Assembly (NCBI GenBank): GCA_037693485.1
Contig: CM075344.1
Location: 36,395,501-36,459,500 of the forward strand
Direction: 5' to 3'
From: Kitagawia praeruptora
Lineage: Eukaryota; Streptophyta; Magnoliopsida; Apiales; Apiaceae
DNA length: 64,000 bases
How positions within the stretch are numbered: position 1 is the first letter of the stretch; every line of letters begins with the position of its first letter. Below are positions 46,701 through 50,782 of the stretch, piece after piece. The position numbers were made by a program, and so were the translations under genes. Under the pieces are notes generated by a model. It was not told the DNA's origin. It was given only the letters and a program-made list of their open reading frames with translations, and did no database searches.

Positions 46701-49303
46701 GTTTGTATTCGAGAGTTCGAAACAAACAGAGAGAGAGATTTGTATTGTCAGCAGCTGCTAAAGGTATTTGTACACCTTTGGTAGAGTTTGTATTTGATCT
46801 TATTAATACAAACAGAGTTTGATTCATTCGTTTATTCTTGTTCATATAATCAAGCAAAAATCAAACACGATTATATAACTTGTATTCAACCCCCCCCCCC
46901 CTTCTACAAGTTATTCGAGTTAACATAAATTAATGATCAATTTAATTAAATTTTCTCGGGCCCTTATCATCTAATATTTTATTTGTAAGTGAAATCACGT
47001 TTTAATGATACTTACTTCTAAATTTGTGTCTCATAGAAATATTGGAATTTTGATGTAATTACAATTCTTTTTTTATAAAATACTGAGTTCCATAAATATC
47101 ATAATTTTCTTTTGTACTTTTACCATTTTTATAGTATTTTTTAATGATAAATAAAATATTTCCTATAAAATTTAATAAAAAATGATCAATTTTAATAAAT
47201 TATTTCGACCCGTGCTTCGCACGGGCTATCATCTCGTACTTATTAATTATACTAGCTTATACTCGTGCAAAGCACGGGTTACTTTTAATTTTTTATAATT
47301 TGTATAATATAATATAATTTTATAAATAAATATTAATTTTAATATGTTATTGAAAGAATTTGAACCTTACATCTTTGTATATAATACTCCCTCCGTCCCA
47401 CCCAATTCTTAACACTTTTTTTGTCACTTTCTGGCACGCATTTTAAGGTGAATTTTAAGGATAGTTCTATAACTTATTTTGGAATTTTTTTTTTGTATAA
47501 AAATAGGATTGTTCTATTTTTATACAAAAAAAGAAAATTTCAAAAATAAGTTATGCAACTATCCTTAAAATTTACCTTAAAATGCGTGCCGGACACCTTA
47601 TTTTGAAAGGTTAAGAAATGGCCGAAATGTTAAGAAATGGCCGGGACTGAGGGAGTAATTTTTAGTATTAAATATAAATTAATACGGAGTATGTTGTTGG
47701 CGAGAATCGAGCCTTGGACCATTGTATATAACAACTTTTAGTATTGTTGAATCTAACGGTTAGAATCTATTTGATTTGAAGATCCAACGGTTGTGAAAGA
47801 GGGATAACCAAAAATGAGGAATAACCAAAAATAGAGATAACAAAACTATAAATTATATCCCATTTCACTTATTATATAGTATAGTATAGATAGTATAGAT
47901 ATAGATTTATTGTCAATAATTCTCGGTTCGTGTTCGATCCGTGCCCGTACCGGCTAGTATTATATAAGTTTGTTGGTGTGTCACCCTTTGTCCATGGTCT
48001 TGCTTCTTGGTTAGAGTGATTCAGAATAGAACATATATCATTTTATGCCATTGCAGAATATGACACTGTCACATGGTATAATTTAGGGTACGCTCGATGA
48101 TGGAACAGAAATAGCTGTAAAGAGGCTTTCAAAACATTCGAGGCAAGGGTTGAAAGAGTTTAAAAATGAAGTTTCGTGCATTGCTCAACTTCAGCACCGG
48201 AACCTTGTGAAGCTTCTTGGCTGCTCTATGCAGGAAGGAGAGAGAATGTTGGTGTACGAATATATGCCCAATAAAAGCCTGGACTCATTCATCTTTGGTA
48301 TACTTATCCTCTATAATAATAATGTTTTCTTCTTCAAATCATATACTCTCCTACTACTAGCATATTCTTCACCTTGTTTCTCACACCACTGGATCAACTT
48401 TAATAACCTTTTGATTAGATAAAAAACAAAGCCACATGCTTGACTGGCCAATGCGATATAACATCATAAATGGCATCGCAAGGGGACTTCTCTATCTTCA
48501 TCAGGATTCTAGATTGCGAATCATTCATAGGGATCTTAAAGCCAGCAATGTTTTGCTCGATCTTGAGATGAACCCAAAAATTTCAGATTTTGGCACAGCA
48601 AGGATCTGCGGAGAGACCGAAACTGGAGCCAATACAACTAGAGTAGTTGGAACATAGTAAGAATATCTACCATTATCACAAATAATGCTTCTATTAGCAC
48701 AATCTGATGCATTAAATGTTCTTGCAGTGGTTATATGTCCCCTGAGTATGCAACAGATGGCACATTCTCGGTGAAATCTGACGTCTATAGTTTTGGGGTA
48801 CTGCTGTTAGAGACAGTGAGTGGAAAGAGAAATAAAAATTTTACTCATCAGGACCACAATCTTAACCTTCTCGGACATGTAAGTTTTTAGCCCATTATAT
48901 TATAAAGTTTTCAAAATGTCACTATGTTATGTTTAACTGATTAAGTCACCAAAATGTTTAGGCATGGAGAACCTATACAGATGGGCCAGATGGCAATGTG
49001 TTGGACCTACTAGATGAAGTTATTGTAAAGTCAAGCCATGGACATGAGTTTGAAGTGTTTCGAGGTATTCAAATAGGGTTGTTATGCGTGCAACAATATC
49101 CAGCAGATAGGCCAACCATGGCAACGGTGGTATCAATGCTAACCAATGAAATTTCCCTGCCTCGACCTAAACAACCTGGATTTTTCATCGAGAGGAAACT
49201 GCATGAAGAAGACTCCTCAACGTCGTCTTCATCCAACTATTGTAGTGTCACAACTATAGCTCCGAGAAAAATGAATTTTTTTTATTATCTTTTTCAAAAC
49301 TGA
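1584..49303 (+). CDS. S-domain (G-type lectin, SD1) receptor-like Ser/Thr kinase, seven exons, 44-kb intron 3
   Basis: The spliced exons total 2,526 nt, exactly 842 codons with the stop, and every junction keeps frame with GT-AG borders. Domain order is signal peptide (about 1-31), B-lectin (about 33-165), S-locus glycoprotein region (about 176-285), EGF-like (about 293-325), PAN/apple (about 342-425), one transmembrane helix (about 443-463), then the kinase. Catalytic features are present: glycine loop GEGGFG (about 519-524), Lys540 in AVKRL, RD-type HRD Asp637, DFG Asp655, GYMSPEYA and ADRPTM. Length matches the family (about 800-850). By family knowledge it would sit in the plasma membrane and phosphorylate partners after sensing an extracellular signal; the ligand cannot be told. 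The start is ATG 1584, not the in-frame TTG at 1539, because the signal peptide begins there. Oddities are a 58-nt intron 1, a MITE in intron 2 and a 44,258-bp intron 3. It looks intact; expression is unproven. Confidence 0.85.
2936..3055 (+). CDS. Receptor kinase exon 2: transmembrane segment
   Basis: Only an acceptor at AG 2934-2935 (tttag) keeps frame with exon 1 while giving the hydrophobic helix FISIPILLTATVMCVCLWVI followed by the stop-transfer run RKKKKKR. Intron 1 is then 58 nt, near the lower limit for plants. A short tandem duplication (aaaaatgggagatcaaa at 2915 and 2943) lies across the junction and may have shifted the acceptor. AG 2960-2961 is the alternative acceptor but breaks the frame. 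Confidence 0.7.
3103..3609. mobile_element. MITE M1 in intron 2 with a nested second element
   Basis: Terminal inverted repeats of about 20 bp (left tgggcctgaggttgtcctca, right end close to its complement) and a shared internal phrase (ccccgcaggg, then tttttgtaa) make this a sister of M2 at 49988-50430. Inside is a Stowaway-like remnant starting near 3157 (ctccatccatctcatatt) and ending near 3455 at gacacataatatg. M1 accounts for most of the 603-bp intron 2. Confidence 0.65.
3659..3828 (+). CDS. Receptor kinase exon 3: juxtamembrane and glycine-rich loop
   Basis: Starts after the acceptor gtgcaag and completes a split valine codon with exon 2. It encodes the acidic juxtamembrane segment, LPLFDFSTLATATNGFS and the nucleotide-binding loop LGEGGFGPVYK. 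The donor is GTAATT at 3829. The next coding base lies at 48087. Confidence 0.88.
3840..4234. other. Start of intron 3, no gene seen
   Basis: AT-rich intron sequence with two or three repeats of the phrase aggttcgattct (near 4067 and 4142). Probably the beginning of the degenerate repeat continuing into arm 2. Nothing coding is supported. Confidence 0.4.
4235..4985 (+). repeat. Inverted-repeat arm 2, in intron 3
   Basis: Reverse complement of 1-760. Together with arm 1 it could form a stem of about 750 bp around exons 1-3. The end of the arm in this window is set by the window start on the other side, so true element ends are unknown. Confidence 0.8.
4986..5498 (+). repeat. Repeat family continued, left flank of the Sirevirus insertion
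   Basis: Divergent repeats of a unit of about 200-240 bp, each with a phrase like ttggtttcacccc followed by aagattcctattt (near 5010-5050 and 5215-5250). The same type of unit resumes at 46931, so element A inserted into this repeat. The last five bases, TAAAT (5494-5498), are A's target duplication. Confidence 0.55.
5499..6226 (+). repeat. Element A 5' LTR (728 bp)
   Basis: Starts TGTTAGGAATAA and ends CGAGTTAACA. Against the 3' LTR I count about 11 substitutions plus a C-run length difference, roughly 1.5%. Confidence 0.92.
6229..6240 (+). promoter_or_regulatory. Element A primer-binding site (tRNA-iMet)
   Basis: TGGTATCAGAGC, complementary to the 3' end of initiator tRNA-Met, lies two bases after the 5' LTR. 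This fixes the plus orientation. Confidence 0.9.
6276..6807 (+). pseudogene. gag: Element A gag, 5' part (cut by CACTA I)
   Basis: From ATG 6276 the frame encodes the N-terminal capsid region of a copia gag, with typical KYTLWEVKMLHHL, CKTAKDIWDNL and FDRFTKLINEM phrases. The frame is cut at 6807 by the CACTA element; the rest of gag resumes in the same frame at 13890 once the duplicated ATA is counted once. Gag packages the element RNA in cytoplasmic particles. Confidence 0.85.
6829..7276. repeat. CACTA I left subterminal repeat array
   Basis: About ten units of roughly 42-43 bp, each an imperfect palindrome with gcgtcggt at one end and accgacgc at the other around catttaaaca. In CACTA elements such repeats bind the element's DNA-binding transposition protein. 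Confidence 0.85.
7277..7489. other. CACTA I interior, AT-rich
   Basis: A poly-A run and AT-rich sequence with no coding signal that I can see. A short phrase agaacaccaaa recurs at a similar place in CACTA II (near 63416), suggesting shared element backbone. Confidence 0.4.
7490..7760 (-). pseudogene. Captured exon-like fragment, unrecognised
   Basis: On the minus strand an open stretch reads ...DGVASIIGETIIKKDNG... (near 7757-7640), and another frame just below reads ...ICISVEDDLVATSLMHI... (near 7640-7500). The composition looks coding rather than random and both are open in the direction of the other captured pieces, but I do not recognise the protein. Confidence 0.35.
7761..8728. other. 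CACTA I interior between captured pieces
   Basis: Mostly AT-rich, intron-like on the minus strand. Contains a local repeat of tgatagaggcatg (8316 and 8364). No protein family recognised. Confidence 0.35.
8729..8796 (-). pseudogene. Captured exon-like fragment with splice borders, unrecognised
   Basis: On the minus strand an acceptor-like ttattgcag is followed by about 66 nt reading LANVDPIDVARNITGLNHEQ, and then a donor-like GTAAC. The open frame between two plausible splice sites suggests a captured exon. Family not recognised. Confidence 0.4.
8984..9057 (-). pseudogene. Captured fragment resembling TRM11-type tRNA guanine-N2 methyltransferase
   Basis: The minus strand reads FVGTRSILIAAAHYGAVTM and ends at a donor-like GTAAGG. 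This matches the SAM-binding motif I of the TRM11/TRMT11 family, which typically reads DPFVGTGS-(I/L)-L-(V)-A-(A/C)-AHFGA. Here the second glycine of the loop is Arg. Only one exon is visible, so it cannot be a working enzyme. Confidence 0.5.
9058..11137. other. CACTA I interior, 2 kb without recognised coding
   Basis: AT-rich with local duplications: actatcatgcatctg.agagagttttcc at about 9988 and 10117, tcctgtgaatttccacaaat repeated at 9189-9230, and gcaaagagcaaagagcaaag at 10817-10838. No reliable ORF or domain. Confidence 0.4.
11138..11233 (-). pseudogene. Captured exon-like fragment, unrecognised
   Basis: The minus strand reads VPQLHNGVGTRYATQLLLDY and on to CEAEK, ending at a donor-like GTAGGT. 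Open, codon-like, same orientation as its neighbours. Family not recognised. Confidence 0.35.
11469..11603 (-). pseudogene. Captured protein-disulfide-isomerase/thioredoxin-fold 3' fragment
   Basis: After an acceptor-like gatgttcag, the minus strand is open for 44 codons to TAG, beginning GIPTLYFRSASGAVVQYQGD. The cis-proline phrase (GxPTLYF) followed by SASG...YxGD is typical of the end of a thioredoxin-like domain in PDI-family proteins. The redox CxxC lies in an earlier exon and is absent. It reads as a captured terminal exon. Confidence 0.5.
12186..12251 (-). pseudogene. Captured MAPKKK kinase fragment: activation segment
   Basis: The minus strand reads CSSMLSFKGSPYWMA, the subdomain VIII signature of plant YODA/MAPKKK3-type MAP kinase kinase kinases (consensus continues with PEV). 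The frame then runs into unrelated residues, so the APE motif is lost. It lies downstream, in the right order, of the N-lobe fragment at 12757-12844. Confidence 0.75.
12757..12844 (-). pseudogene. Captured MAPKKK kinase fragment: N-lobe exon
   Basis: Between an acceptor-like ttttgacag and a donor (CAG|GTATTC) the minus strand reads SESGQMCAIREVRVVADD and on to KTSKECLKQLNQ. This is the beta-strand 2-3 and helix-C region of YODA/MAPKKK3-type kinases, where the consensus is CAMKEV. Here the catalytic Lys is Arg, so even the source copy would be kinase-dead. Exon borders match those expected for such genes. Confidence 0.75.
12980..13270 (-). repeat. Short tandem repeat near the 5' end of the captured region
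   Basis: At 13125-13195 three to four units of about 20 bp (consensus cggagatgcccaatcgaa) are arranged in tandem. The minus-strand reading passes from here into the captured exons, so this may be the leader of a chimeric transcript. No promoter was identified. Confidence 0.4.
13480..13870. repeat. CACTA I right subterminal repeat array
   Basis: About nine units of roughly 43 bp containing gcgtcggttg and accgacgct, in the same family as the left array but with different spacers (agtaaa or tttatg). Confidence 0.85.
13890..15649 (+). pseudogene. gag: Element A gag, 3' part with three zinc knuckles
   Basis: Continues the gag frame after CACTA I (FMKALPDFYNEKISA...). Three CCHC knuckles are visible: CFNCNELGHFASEC (about 14362), CYKCGNHNHLALDC (about 15295) and CYHCGSLLHSIYMC (about 15412). 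A lysine/serine-rich acidic stretch and a likely coiled coil lie between. It ends at TAG 15647-15649, 12 nt before the pol frame opens, in a different frame. Confidence 0.88.
15652..15666 (+). promoter_or_regulatory. Splice-acceptor-like site at the gag-pol junction
   Basis: The sequence tactttttgtttgcag|g directly follows the gag stop and directly precedes the pol frame. The pyrimidine tract and CAG|G fit a 3' splice site. Pol could be made from a spliced RNA; stop-codon bypass, as proposed for SIRE1, would not suffice here because the frame also changes. Confidence 0.4.
15661..18963 (+). pseudogene. pol: Element A pol: protease, integrase, reverse transcriptase, RNase H
   Basis: One frame with a single TAG at 17119-17121. 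The protease motif DSGCSGHM is at 15697. The integrase zinc region (WHKKLSHLNF, CDACQLGK) lies at 16080-16210, and the DDE core follows (HLDLFG 16275, RSDNGSEF 16467, GVVERKNRTL 16570). RT has YQMDVKSAFLNG (17757) and the catalytic YVDDIIFGS (18022). RNase H follows (SDYAGC, STAEAEY, DNTSAI) to the usual end at LADILTKPL. All catalytic residues are kept; only the stop between integrase and RT breaks it. The pol start is the first codon of the open frame, not a normal ATG. Confidence 0.92.
18964..19566 (+). other. Element A spacer after pol
   Basis: No sense ORF. Rich in short TCAG/ATCAGGAT phrases. Typical non-coding region between pol and the third ORF in Sireviruses. Confidence 0.5.
19567..19791 (-). 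CDS. Antisense small ORF (74 aa) in element A
   Basis: Real ATG at 19791, stop at 19567. The product is leucine- and phenylalanine-rich (starts MLLKPKFPSNPFFRFFSIDE). It lies antisense to A, between pol and the env-like gene, and element B inserted 30 bp before its ATG. Additional antisense ORFs have been described in some plant LTR elements; whether this one is conserved is unknown. No domain recognised. Confidence 0.35.
   Translation of the reverse strand: MLLKPKFPSNPFFRFFSIDEHPVLDHLFEKMTLLIELIMDGLVSDNIQRFLLERPSVGYNLPLTSSKLEDEEFG
19822..25036 (-). repeat. Element B left LTR (3' LTR, 5,215 bp)
   Basis: Aligns with 29952-42068 minus element C at a constant offset. Differences seen at about 22387, 22672, 22759, 22862, 23119 and 23438. 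Contains an open frame of 106 codons (20458-20778), copied in the other LTR, with no recognisable family and likely chance. Confidence 0.92.
21270..22050. repeat. Palindromic minisatellite inside the B LTR
   Basis: About 15 imperfect units of 45-55 bp, each with an inverted pair aaatgaatatt / aatattcattta. Each unit could fold as a short hairpin. The same array occurs in the right LTR at 31400-32180. Confidence 0.8.
25037..25049 (-). promoter_or_regulatory. Element B polypurine tract
   Basis: On the minus strand aaggaggggagac abuts the start of the 3' LTR, the expected plus-strand primer. Confidence 0.75.
25050..29934 (-). pseudogene. Element B degenerate gag-pol region
   Basis: No long ORF on either strand. 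On the minus strand, islands of a Ty3/gypsy polyprotein remain: VRNFIKSTRYYQGFAQDF (about 28680-28620), matching the end of gypsy RT (FLGLAGYYRRF-type), followed by KGKVGDDQG and YDATHTG matching the start of RNase H (D-A-S motif changed to D-A-T). Near 29690-29590 an acidic gag-like N-terminus reads DPEEVPAEREN. The gag-to-RT distance is only about 1 kb, so much is deleted. Confidence 0.65.
29936..29947 (-). promoter_or_regulatory. Element B primer-binding site
   Basis: The minus strand reads TGGTATCAGAGA, four bases inside the right LTR, complementary to initiator tRNA-Met except at its last base. Confidence 0.8.
34237..35714 (+). repeat. Element C 5' LTR (1,478 bp)
   Basis: Same length as the 3' LTR and identical wherever compared, implying a very recent insertion. 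Confidence 0.92.
35720..35738 (+). promoter_or_regulatory. Element C primer-binding site (tRNA-Asp)
   Basis: TGGCGCCGCTGCCGGGGA matches the complement of the 3' end of plant tRNA-Asp with a single change, five bases after the LTR. Confidence 0.85.
35819..37255 (+). CDS. Element C gag-like ORF (about 478 aa)
   Basis: ATG 35819 (the frame opens with TTG one codon earlier). Near the N-terminus it has a zinc-knuckle-like CELCVGGHYTHQC, as in Athila gag proteins (CxxCGGxHxxxxC). Then come a Gln/Pro-rich stretch, a heptad-like segment (about residues 105-145), a long Glu-rich acidic region, and a more conserved-looking C-terminal 120 residues that I do not recognise. It is open throughout, unlike the ORFs of A and B, which fits the element's youth. 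The N-terminal capsid part of a normal gag is missing. Confidence 0.65.
   Translation: MDYWEQEFVIVCELCVGGHYTHQCEYNRNRPNFSWDYNQSGMEQSQYPFYPLQNQQFEDEPYSPGGIQQQQGQQFQHQYAPVHQHFQPPEFQQQQFQTWSIQQSTEEAELEELRLMAKSNALSLQRIGDQIGQIANALQTLNQIASDTEGLDVEEEDKNLTISLDWPFLATGETMIEVQEGESEGRDGEEAEHEADKEAESEANQSENSECPENSILNNQPQPLPLQSENFEESAQDQENSKAQAAMLIPSKDEECLSVEDDELEEHVQLLNAAPLQSDFDQLEAEEEKSITPVEKSTPEKTTEIVQINFPPPYPQRLQKQTLPMNLPAEDEECFSLNLVDAGQSKKYDTEETAKHGQLRITVPWLIGLRIPHKLLGVEDLWNSQVRLKPSIEGAPELEIKTLLVHLGYASCNSSPLLAIVIAANFSGRRENVVKRSCEERIRVKLVVEDVAPEKIIKWPYRDAVQKFFKRKIVAKSS
37256..39641 (+). other. Element C non-coding interior with simple repeats
   Basis: Contains a long A-run (37337-37367), GC-richer repeated phrases of the type gcgcaacttgcgcctgcg (37425-37550), an (ATT)n tract (37767-37920) and A-rich blocks (38841-38912). 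No ORF of note. Confidence 0.6.
38231..39655 (+). promoter_or_regulatory. Three polypurine-tract-like motifs of element C
   Basis: AAGTTTGGGGG occurs near 38233, 38702 and 39643. Only the last abuts the 3' LTR and is the expected primer. The two upstream copies are spaced about 470 and 940 bp apart. Confidence 0.6.
39656..41133 (+). repeat. Element C 3' LTR (1,478 bp)
   Basis: Begins TGATAAGTGG directly after the polypurine tract and ends GCGAACA followed by the TAAAC duplication. Confidence 0.92.
42074..42697 (+). other. Element A leader of the env-like region, two splice-acceptor-like sites
   Basis: tttatttctttttcag (to 42258) precedes ATG 42270, which opens a 56-codon ORF. caagttcttttcag (to 42690) precedes the env-like ATG at 42698 by only 7 nt. 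Both have strong pyrimidine tracts and AG, as expected if the third ORF is made from spliced RNA. The small ORF (MPRGNSILSLWNQDD...) has no recognised family. Confidence 0.45.
42698..45975 (+). pseudogene. Element A third ORF (Sirevirus env-like / unknown protein)
   Basis: About 1,090 codons from ATG 42698, broken by TAA at 44405-44407 (same frame resumes and runs to 45709) and by a one-base frameshift near 45680-45705. The first 300 residues form a folded-looking region (SAQRRLPKSVAFKFGDFDFM...), followed by Ser/Glu-rich linkers and a C-terminal coiled coil (RLQSLEDNQVTIMENQAVLM) ending in a Gln/Lys-rich tail. Position after pol in a Sirevirus is that of the so-called env-like gene; I see no signal peptide or clear transmembrane helix, so an envelope role is not supported by the sequence. 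Confidence 0.7.
45860..46192 (+). promoter_or_regulatory. Multiplied polypurine tracts of element A
   Basis: GGGGGAGAT occurs near 45861, 45910, 45925 and 46184; the last abuts the 3' LTR. Repeated polypurine tracts are a described hallmark of Sireviruses. Confidence 0.75.
46193..46925 (+). repeat. Element A 3' LTR (733 bp)
   Basis: Starts TGTTAGAAATAA, ends CGAGTTAACA; 5 bp longer than the 5' LTR because of an expanded C run near 46890. Confidence 0.92.
46931..47240 (+). repeat. Repeat family resumed, with a Helitron-like end
   Basis: Continues the AT-rich unit broken at 5498. It ends in a GC hairpin, cccgtgcttcgcacggg (near 47209-47225), followed by ctatcatctcg. Plant Helitrons end in such a hairpin about 10 nt before CTRR, so the old repeat may itself be a decayed Helitron; the CTAG end is not preserved. 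Confidence 0.4.
47252..47890 (-). mobile_element. Helitron-like element, minus strand, about 640 bp
   Basis: On the minus strand the 3' end shows a hairpin (cccgtgctttgcacga) ending eight bases before CTAG, followed by T at the host side. The 5' end near 47890 reads TCTATACTATACTATATAAT, a common plant Helitron start, preceded by A. Insertion between A and T fits Helitrons. No protein is encoded. It holds Stowaway S1. The exact 5' base is uncertain because the end is repetitive. Confidence 0.55.
47387..47655. mobile_element. Stowaway (Tc1/mariner) MITE S1
   Basis: Ends ctccctccgtccc and gggactgagggag, with TA at 47385-47386 and 47656-47657. The arms are complementary over most of its length (for example tgtataaaaatagga / ctatttttataca), giving a foldback structure. 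Confidence 0.88.
47891..48086 (+). other. End of intron 3
   Basis: Host intron sequence with no gene. Ends with the acceptor tataatttag just before exon 4. Confidence 0.6.
48087..48297 (+). CDS. Receptor kinase exon 4: N-lobe
   Basis: Encodes GTLDDGTEIAVKRLSKHSRQ and on to the helix-C Glu, then HRNLVKLLGC and LVYEYMPNKSLDSFIF. It continues exactly from the VYK that ends exon 3, 44 kb upstream. The donor is GTATAC at 48298. Confidence 0.92.
48419..48656 (+). CDS. Receptor kinase exon 5: catalytic loop
   Basis: Opens after ttgattag and completes a split Asp codon. Contains MLDWPMRYNIINGIARGLLY, the RD-type loop IIHRDLKASNVLLD and KISDFGTARI (family consensus DFGMARI, so Thr is a small change), ending VVGT plus a split Tyr. 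Confidence 0.92.
48728..48878 (+). CDS. Receptor kinase exon 6: activation segment and helix F
   Basis: After cttgcag it encodes GYMSPEYATDGTFSVKSDVY, then SFGVLLLETVSGK and ends NLLGH. The donor is GTAAGT. Confidence 0.92.
48962..49303 (+). CDS. Receptor kinase exon 7: C-lobe end and tail
   Basis: Starts AWRTYTDGPDG and includes GIQIGLLCVQQYPADRPTM and VVSMLTNEISLPRPKQPGFF. A Ser-rich tail ends with TIAPRKMNFFYYLFQN and TGA. Related proteins often stop near the ITxLxPR position, so the last ten residues may be an extension from loss of an older stop. Confidence 0.9.
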   Translation, partial: AWRTYTDGPDGNVLDLLDEVIVKSSHGHEFEVFRGIQIGLLCVQQYPADRPTMATVVSMLTNEISLPRPKQPGFFIERKLHEEDSSTSSSSNYCSVTTIAPRKMNFFYYLFQN

Positions 49304-49715
49304 AATTATGATTACAGCTTTTAAGATTTTAAAGTCAAAAAAGAAAGAAAAAGATTGTGTCATTGAAGCACTACTATAACATTATTATAGAGTAATCATA
49401 TATACCTGTCAAGTGAAGAGCAAAATGTTGGGTTAAAACCTATCATAGAAGTTTCTAAAAACTTCGAAAGTTTGTTAACTAGTTTTCTGGCAGAAAAGCC
49501 ATTAAATCTGTAAATTCTCTTAAATTATTAGTTTTTGGTGATTTTATGAGATTCCGGTCGTAATTGAATGTATAAGTACCCCGTAATCTGTACGAGAAAT
49601 CTCTTAACTGTAGAAATCTCTCTCTCTCTCTCTCTCATTCATTTCCCTCCCAAAGTTCATTATAAGTTCTTAACATTCATCAACTTCGATGTTGTTCACA
49701 GTCTTCTTATGTAAG
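49304..49715. other. 3' flank of the receptor kinase
   Basis: No gene seen. Contains a (TC)n microsatellite at about 49617-49637. Probably the 3' UTR and terminator region; a polyadenylation site cannot be fixed. Confidence 0.5.
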
Positions 49716-49910
49716 CGAACCGAACAGTTCGGTAAGTTCGCTAGTGTTTGAGTTCGTTAAGCTCGGTTCGACTGCTTAACAAACACGGACAAGAAAATCT
49801 GTCCGATAAGTTCGACAGTTCGGTTCGTTAAAAGTCCGTGTTTGTTAAAAGTTCGTTTGAATTCGTTCGAATTCGTCCGAGTTCGGTGAGCTCGCGTTCG
49901 TTCAATAAAA
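49716..49910. repeat. GTTCG-rich repeat, copy 1
   Basis: Dense in gttcg/cgaac motifs. The phrase aacacggacaagaaaat..gtccgataa recurs in copy 2 (50572-50782), in the same orientation. These look like subterminal repeats of one DNA element, with M2 inserted between them. Confidence 0.55.
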
Positions 49911-49987
49911 AACAATAATATTTACAATATTATATGTATATAGAATATATAGTATCCATAATATATGTATTTTTTAATTGAGAATAA

Positions 49988-50430
49988 TGGGTCTGAGGGT
50001 TGTCCTTAGGGACAACCCAGAGGTTAAAACAAATTTGTACTTATAAATCAAGTGGTCCCGCAGGGTCATCTTTGTAAATATAAGATCCATCCTTACATTT
50101 ACAAAAATGTCCCTAATTTAATACTCCACCGTCCCGTCCATTTGTTATCGTTTCAAAATAGGGTGTTGACACGCATTTTAAGGTGGATTTTAAGTATAGT
50201 TCTGTAACTTATTTTTGAAAGTTTCTTTTTTTTTTTGTATAAAAATAGAACAATCCTATTTTTATACAAAAAAAGAAAATTTTAAAAATAAGTTATGGAA
50301 CTATCCTTAAAATTCACCTTAAAATGCGTGACAGAAAGTGACAAAAAAGTGTAAACAAATGGATGGGACAGAGGGAGTACTATACTTCTTTTAATCTTAG
50401 AGGTGTTACCTGAGGGCATTCTTAGGCCCA
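49988..50430. mobile_element. MITE M2, sister of M1, with nested Stowaway S2
   Basis: Terminal inverted repeats (tgggtctgagggttgtcctt against the complement of the right end) and the internal cccgcagggtcat match M1 in kinase intron 2. Stowaway S2 lies within. Confidence 0.65.
50124..50377. mobile_element. Stowaway MITE S2 (254 bp), foldback
   Basis: Ends ctccaccgtcccgtcc and ggatgggacagagggag, with TA at 50122-50123 and 50378-50379. Long complementary arms around tgtataaaaatag; closely related to S1. Confidence 0.85.
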
Positions 50431-50571
50431 TCATACTCTTTTTAATTTTATAATTATAAAATTGTCTAAAATAGATATTGTATGCGTTAAAAATATCTAA
50501 ATAATAGTTGAGCTAATTTTTTTATATTAAATTAAGTTAAAAATAGGTTTAAAAATTTTGAAAATATAAAA

Positions 50572-50782
50572 TGTTAACGAACTGTTCGTGTTCGGTTCGG
50601 TTCGATATATATGTTCGCGAACAGTTCGGTGTTCGTTCGTGTTTGTTTGACTGCTTAATGAACACGGACAAGAAAATTTGTCCGATAAAGTTATCGAACA
50701 TTGTTCGATTCGCTAAAATTTTGTTCGTGTTCGTTAAAAGTTCGTCCAAATTCAACCGAGTTCGGTTCATTTATACCTCTAG
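50572..50782. repeat. GTTCG-rich repeat, copy 2
   Basis: Direct repeat relative to 49716-49910, see that entry. Confidence 0.55.

Larger units (their letters stand above)
5499..46925 (+). mobile_element. Element A: Ty1/copia Sirevirus, gag-pol plus env-like ORF, 41.4 kb with nested insertions
   Basis: Flanked by TAAAT on both sides (5494-5498, 46926-46930). Order is LTR, tRNA-iMet primer site, gag, protease-integrase-RT-RNase H, antisense small ORF, env-like ORF, several polypurine tracts, LTR. Copia order (integrase before RT), the extra 3' ORF and the multiplied polypurine tracts mark the Sirevirus (SIRE/Maximus) lineage. Without the two nested elements it would be about 12.1 kb. It is inactive as it stands: gag is split, pol has one stop, and the env-like ORF has one stop and one frameshift. 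Confidence 0.9.
3829..48086 (+). other. Intron 3 of the receptor kinase, 44,258 bp, filled by nested transposons
   Basis: The donor (AAG|GTAATT) and acceptor (TTTAG|GGT) join a complete Lys codon to a Gly codon at the place where SD1 kinases usually carry a short intron after VYK. About 41.4 kb of the intron is Sirevirus A with its nested insertions. The rest is AT-rich repeat, a Helitron and a Stowaway element. Splicing over this distance is inferred from frame and domain continuity, not shown. Confidence 0.8.

Noticed and set aside
47209..47240. Full Helitron ending at the first GC hairpin
   Set aside because: The hairpin is good but CTRR-T does not follow at the right distance, so only a remnant can be claimed.
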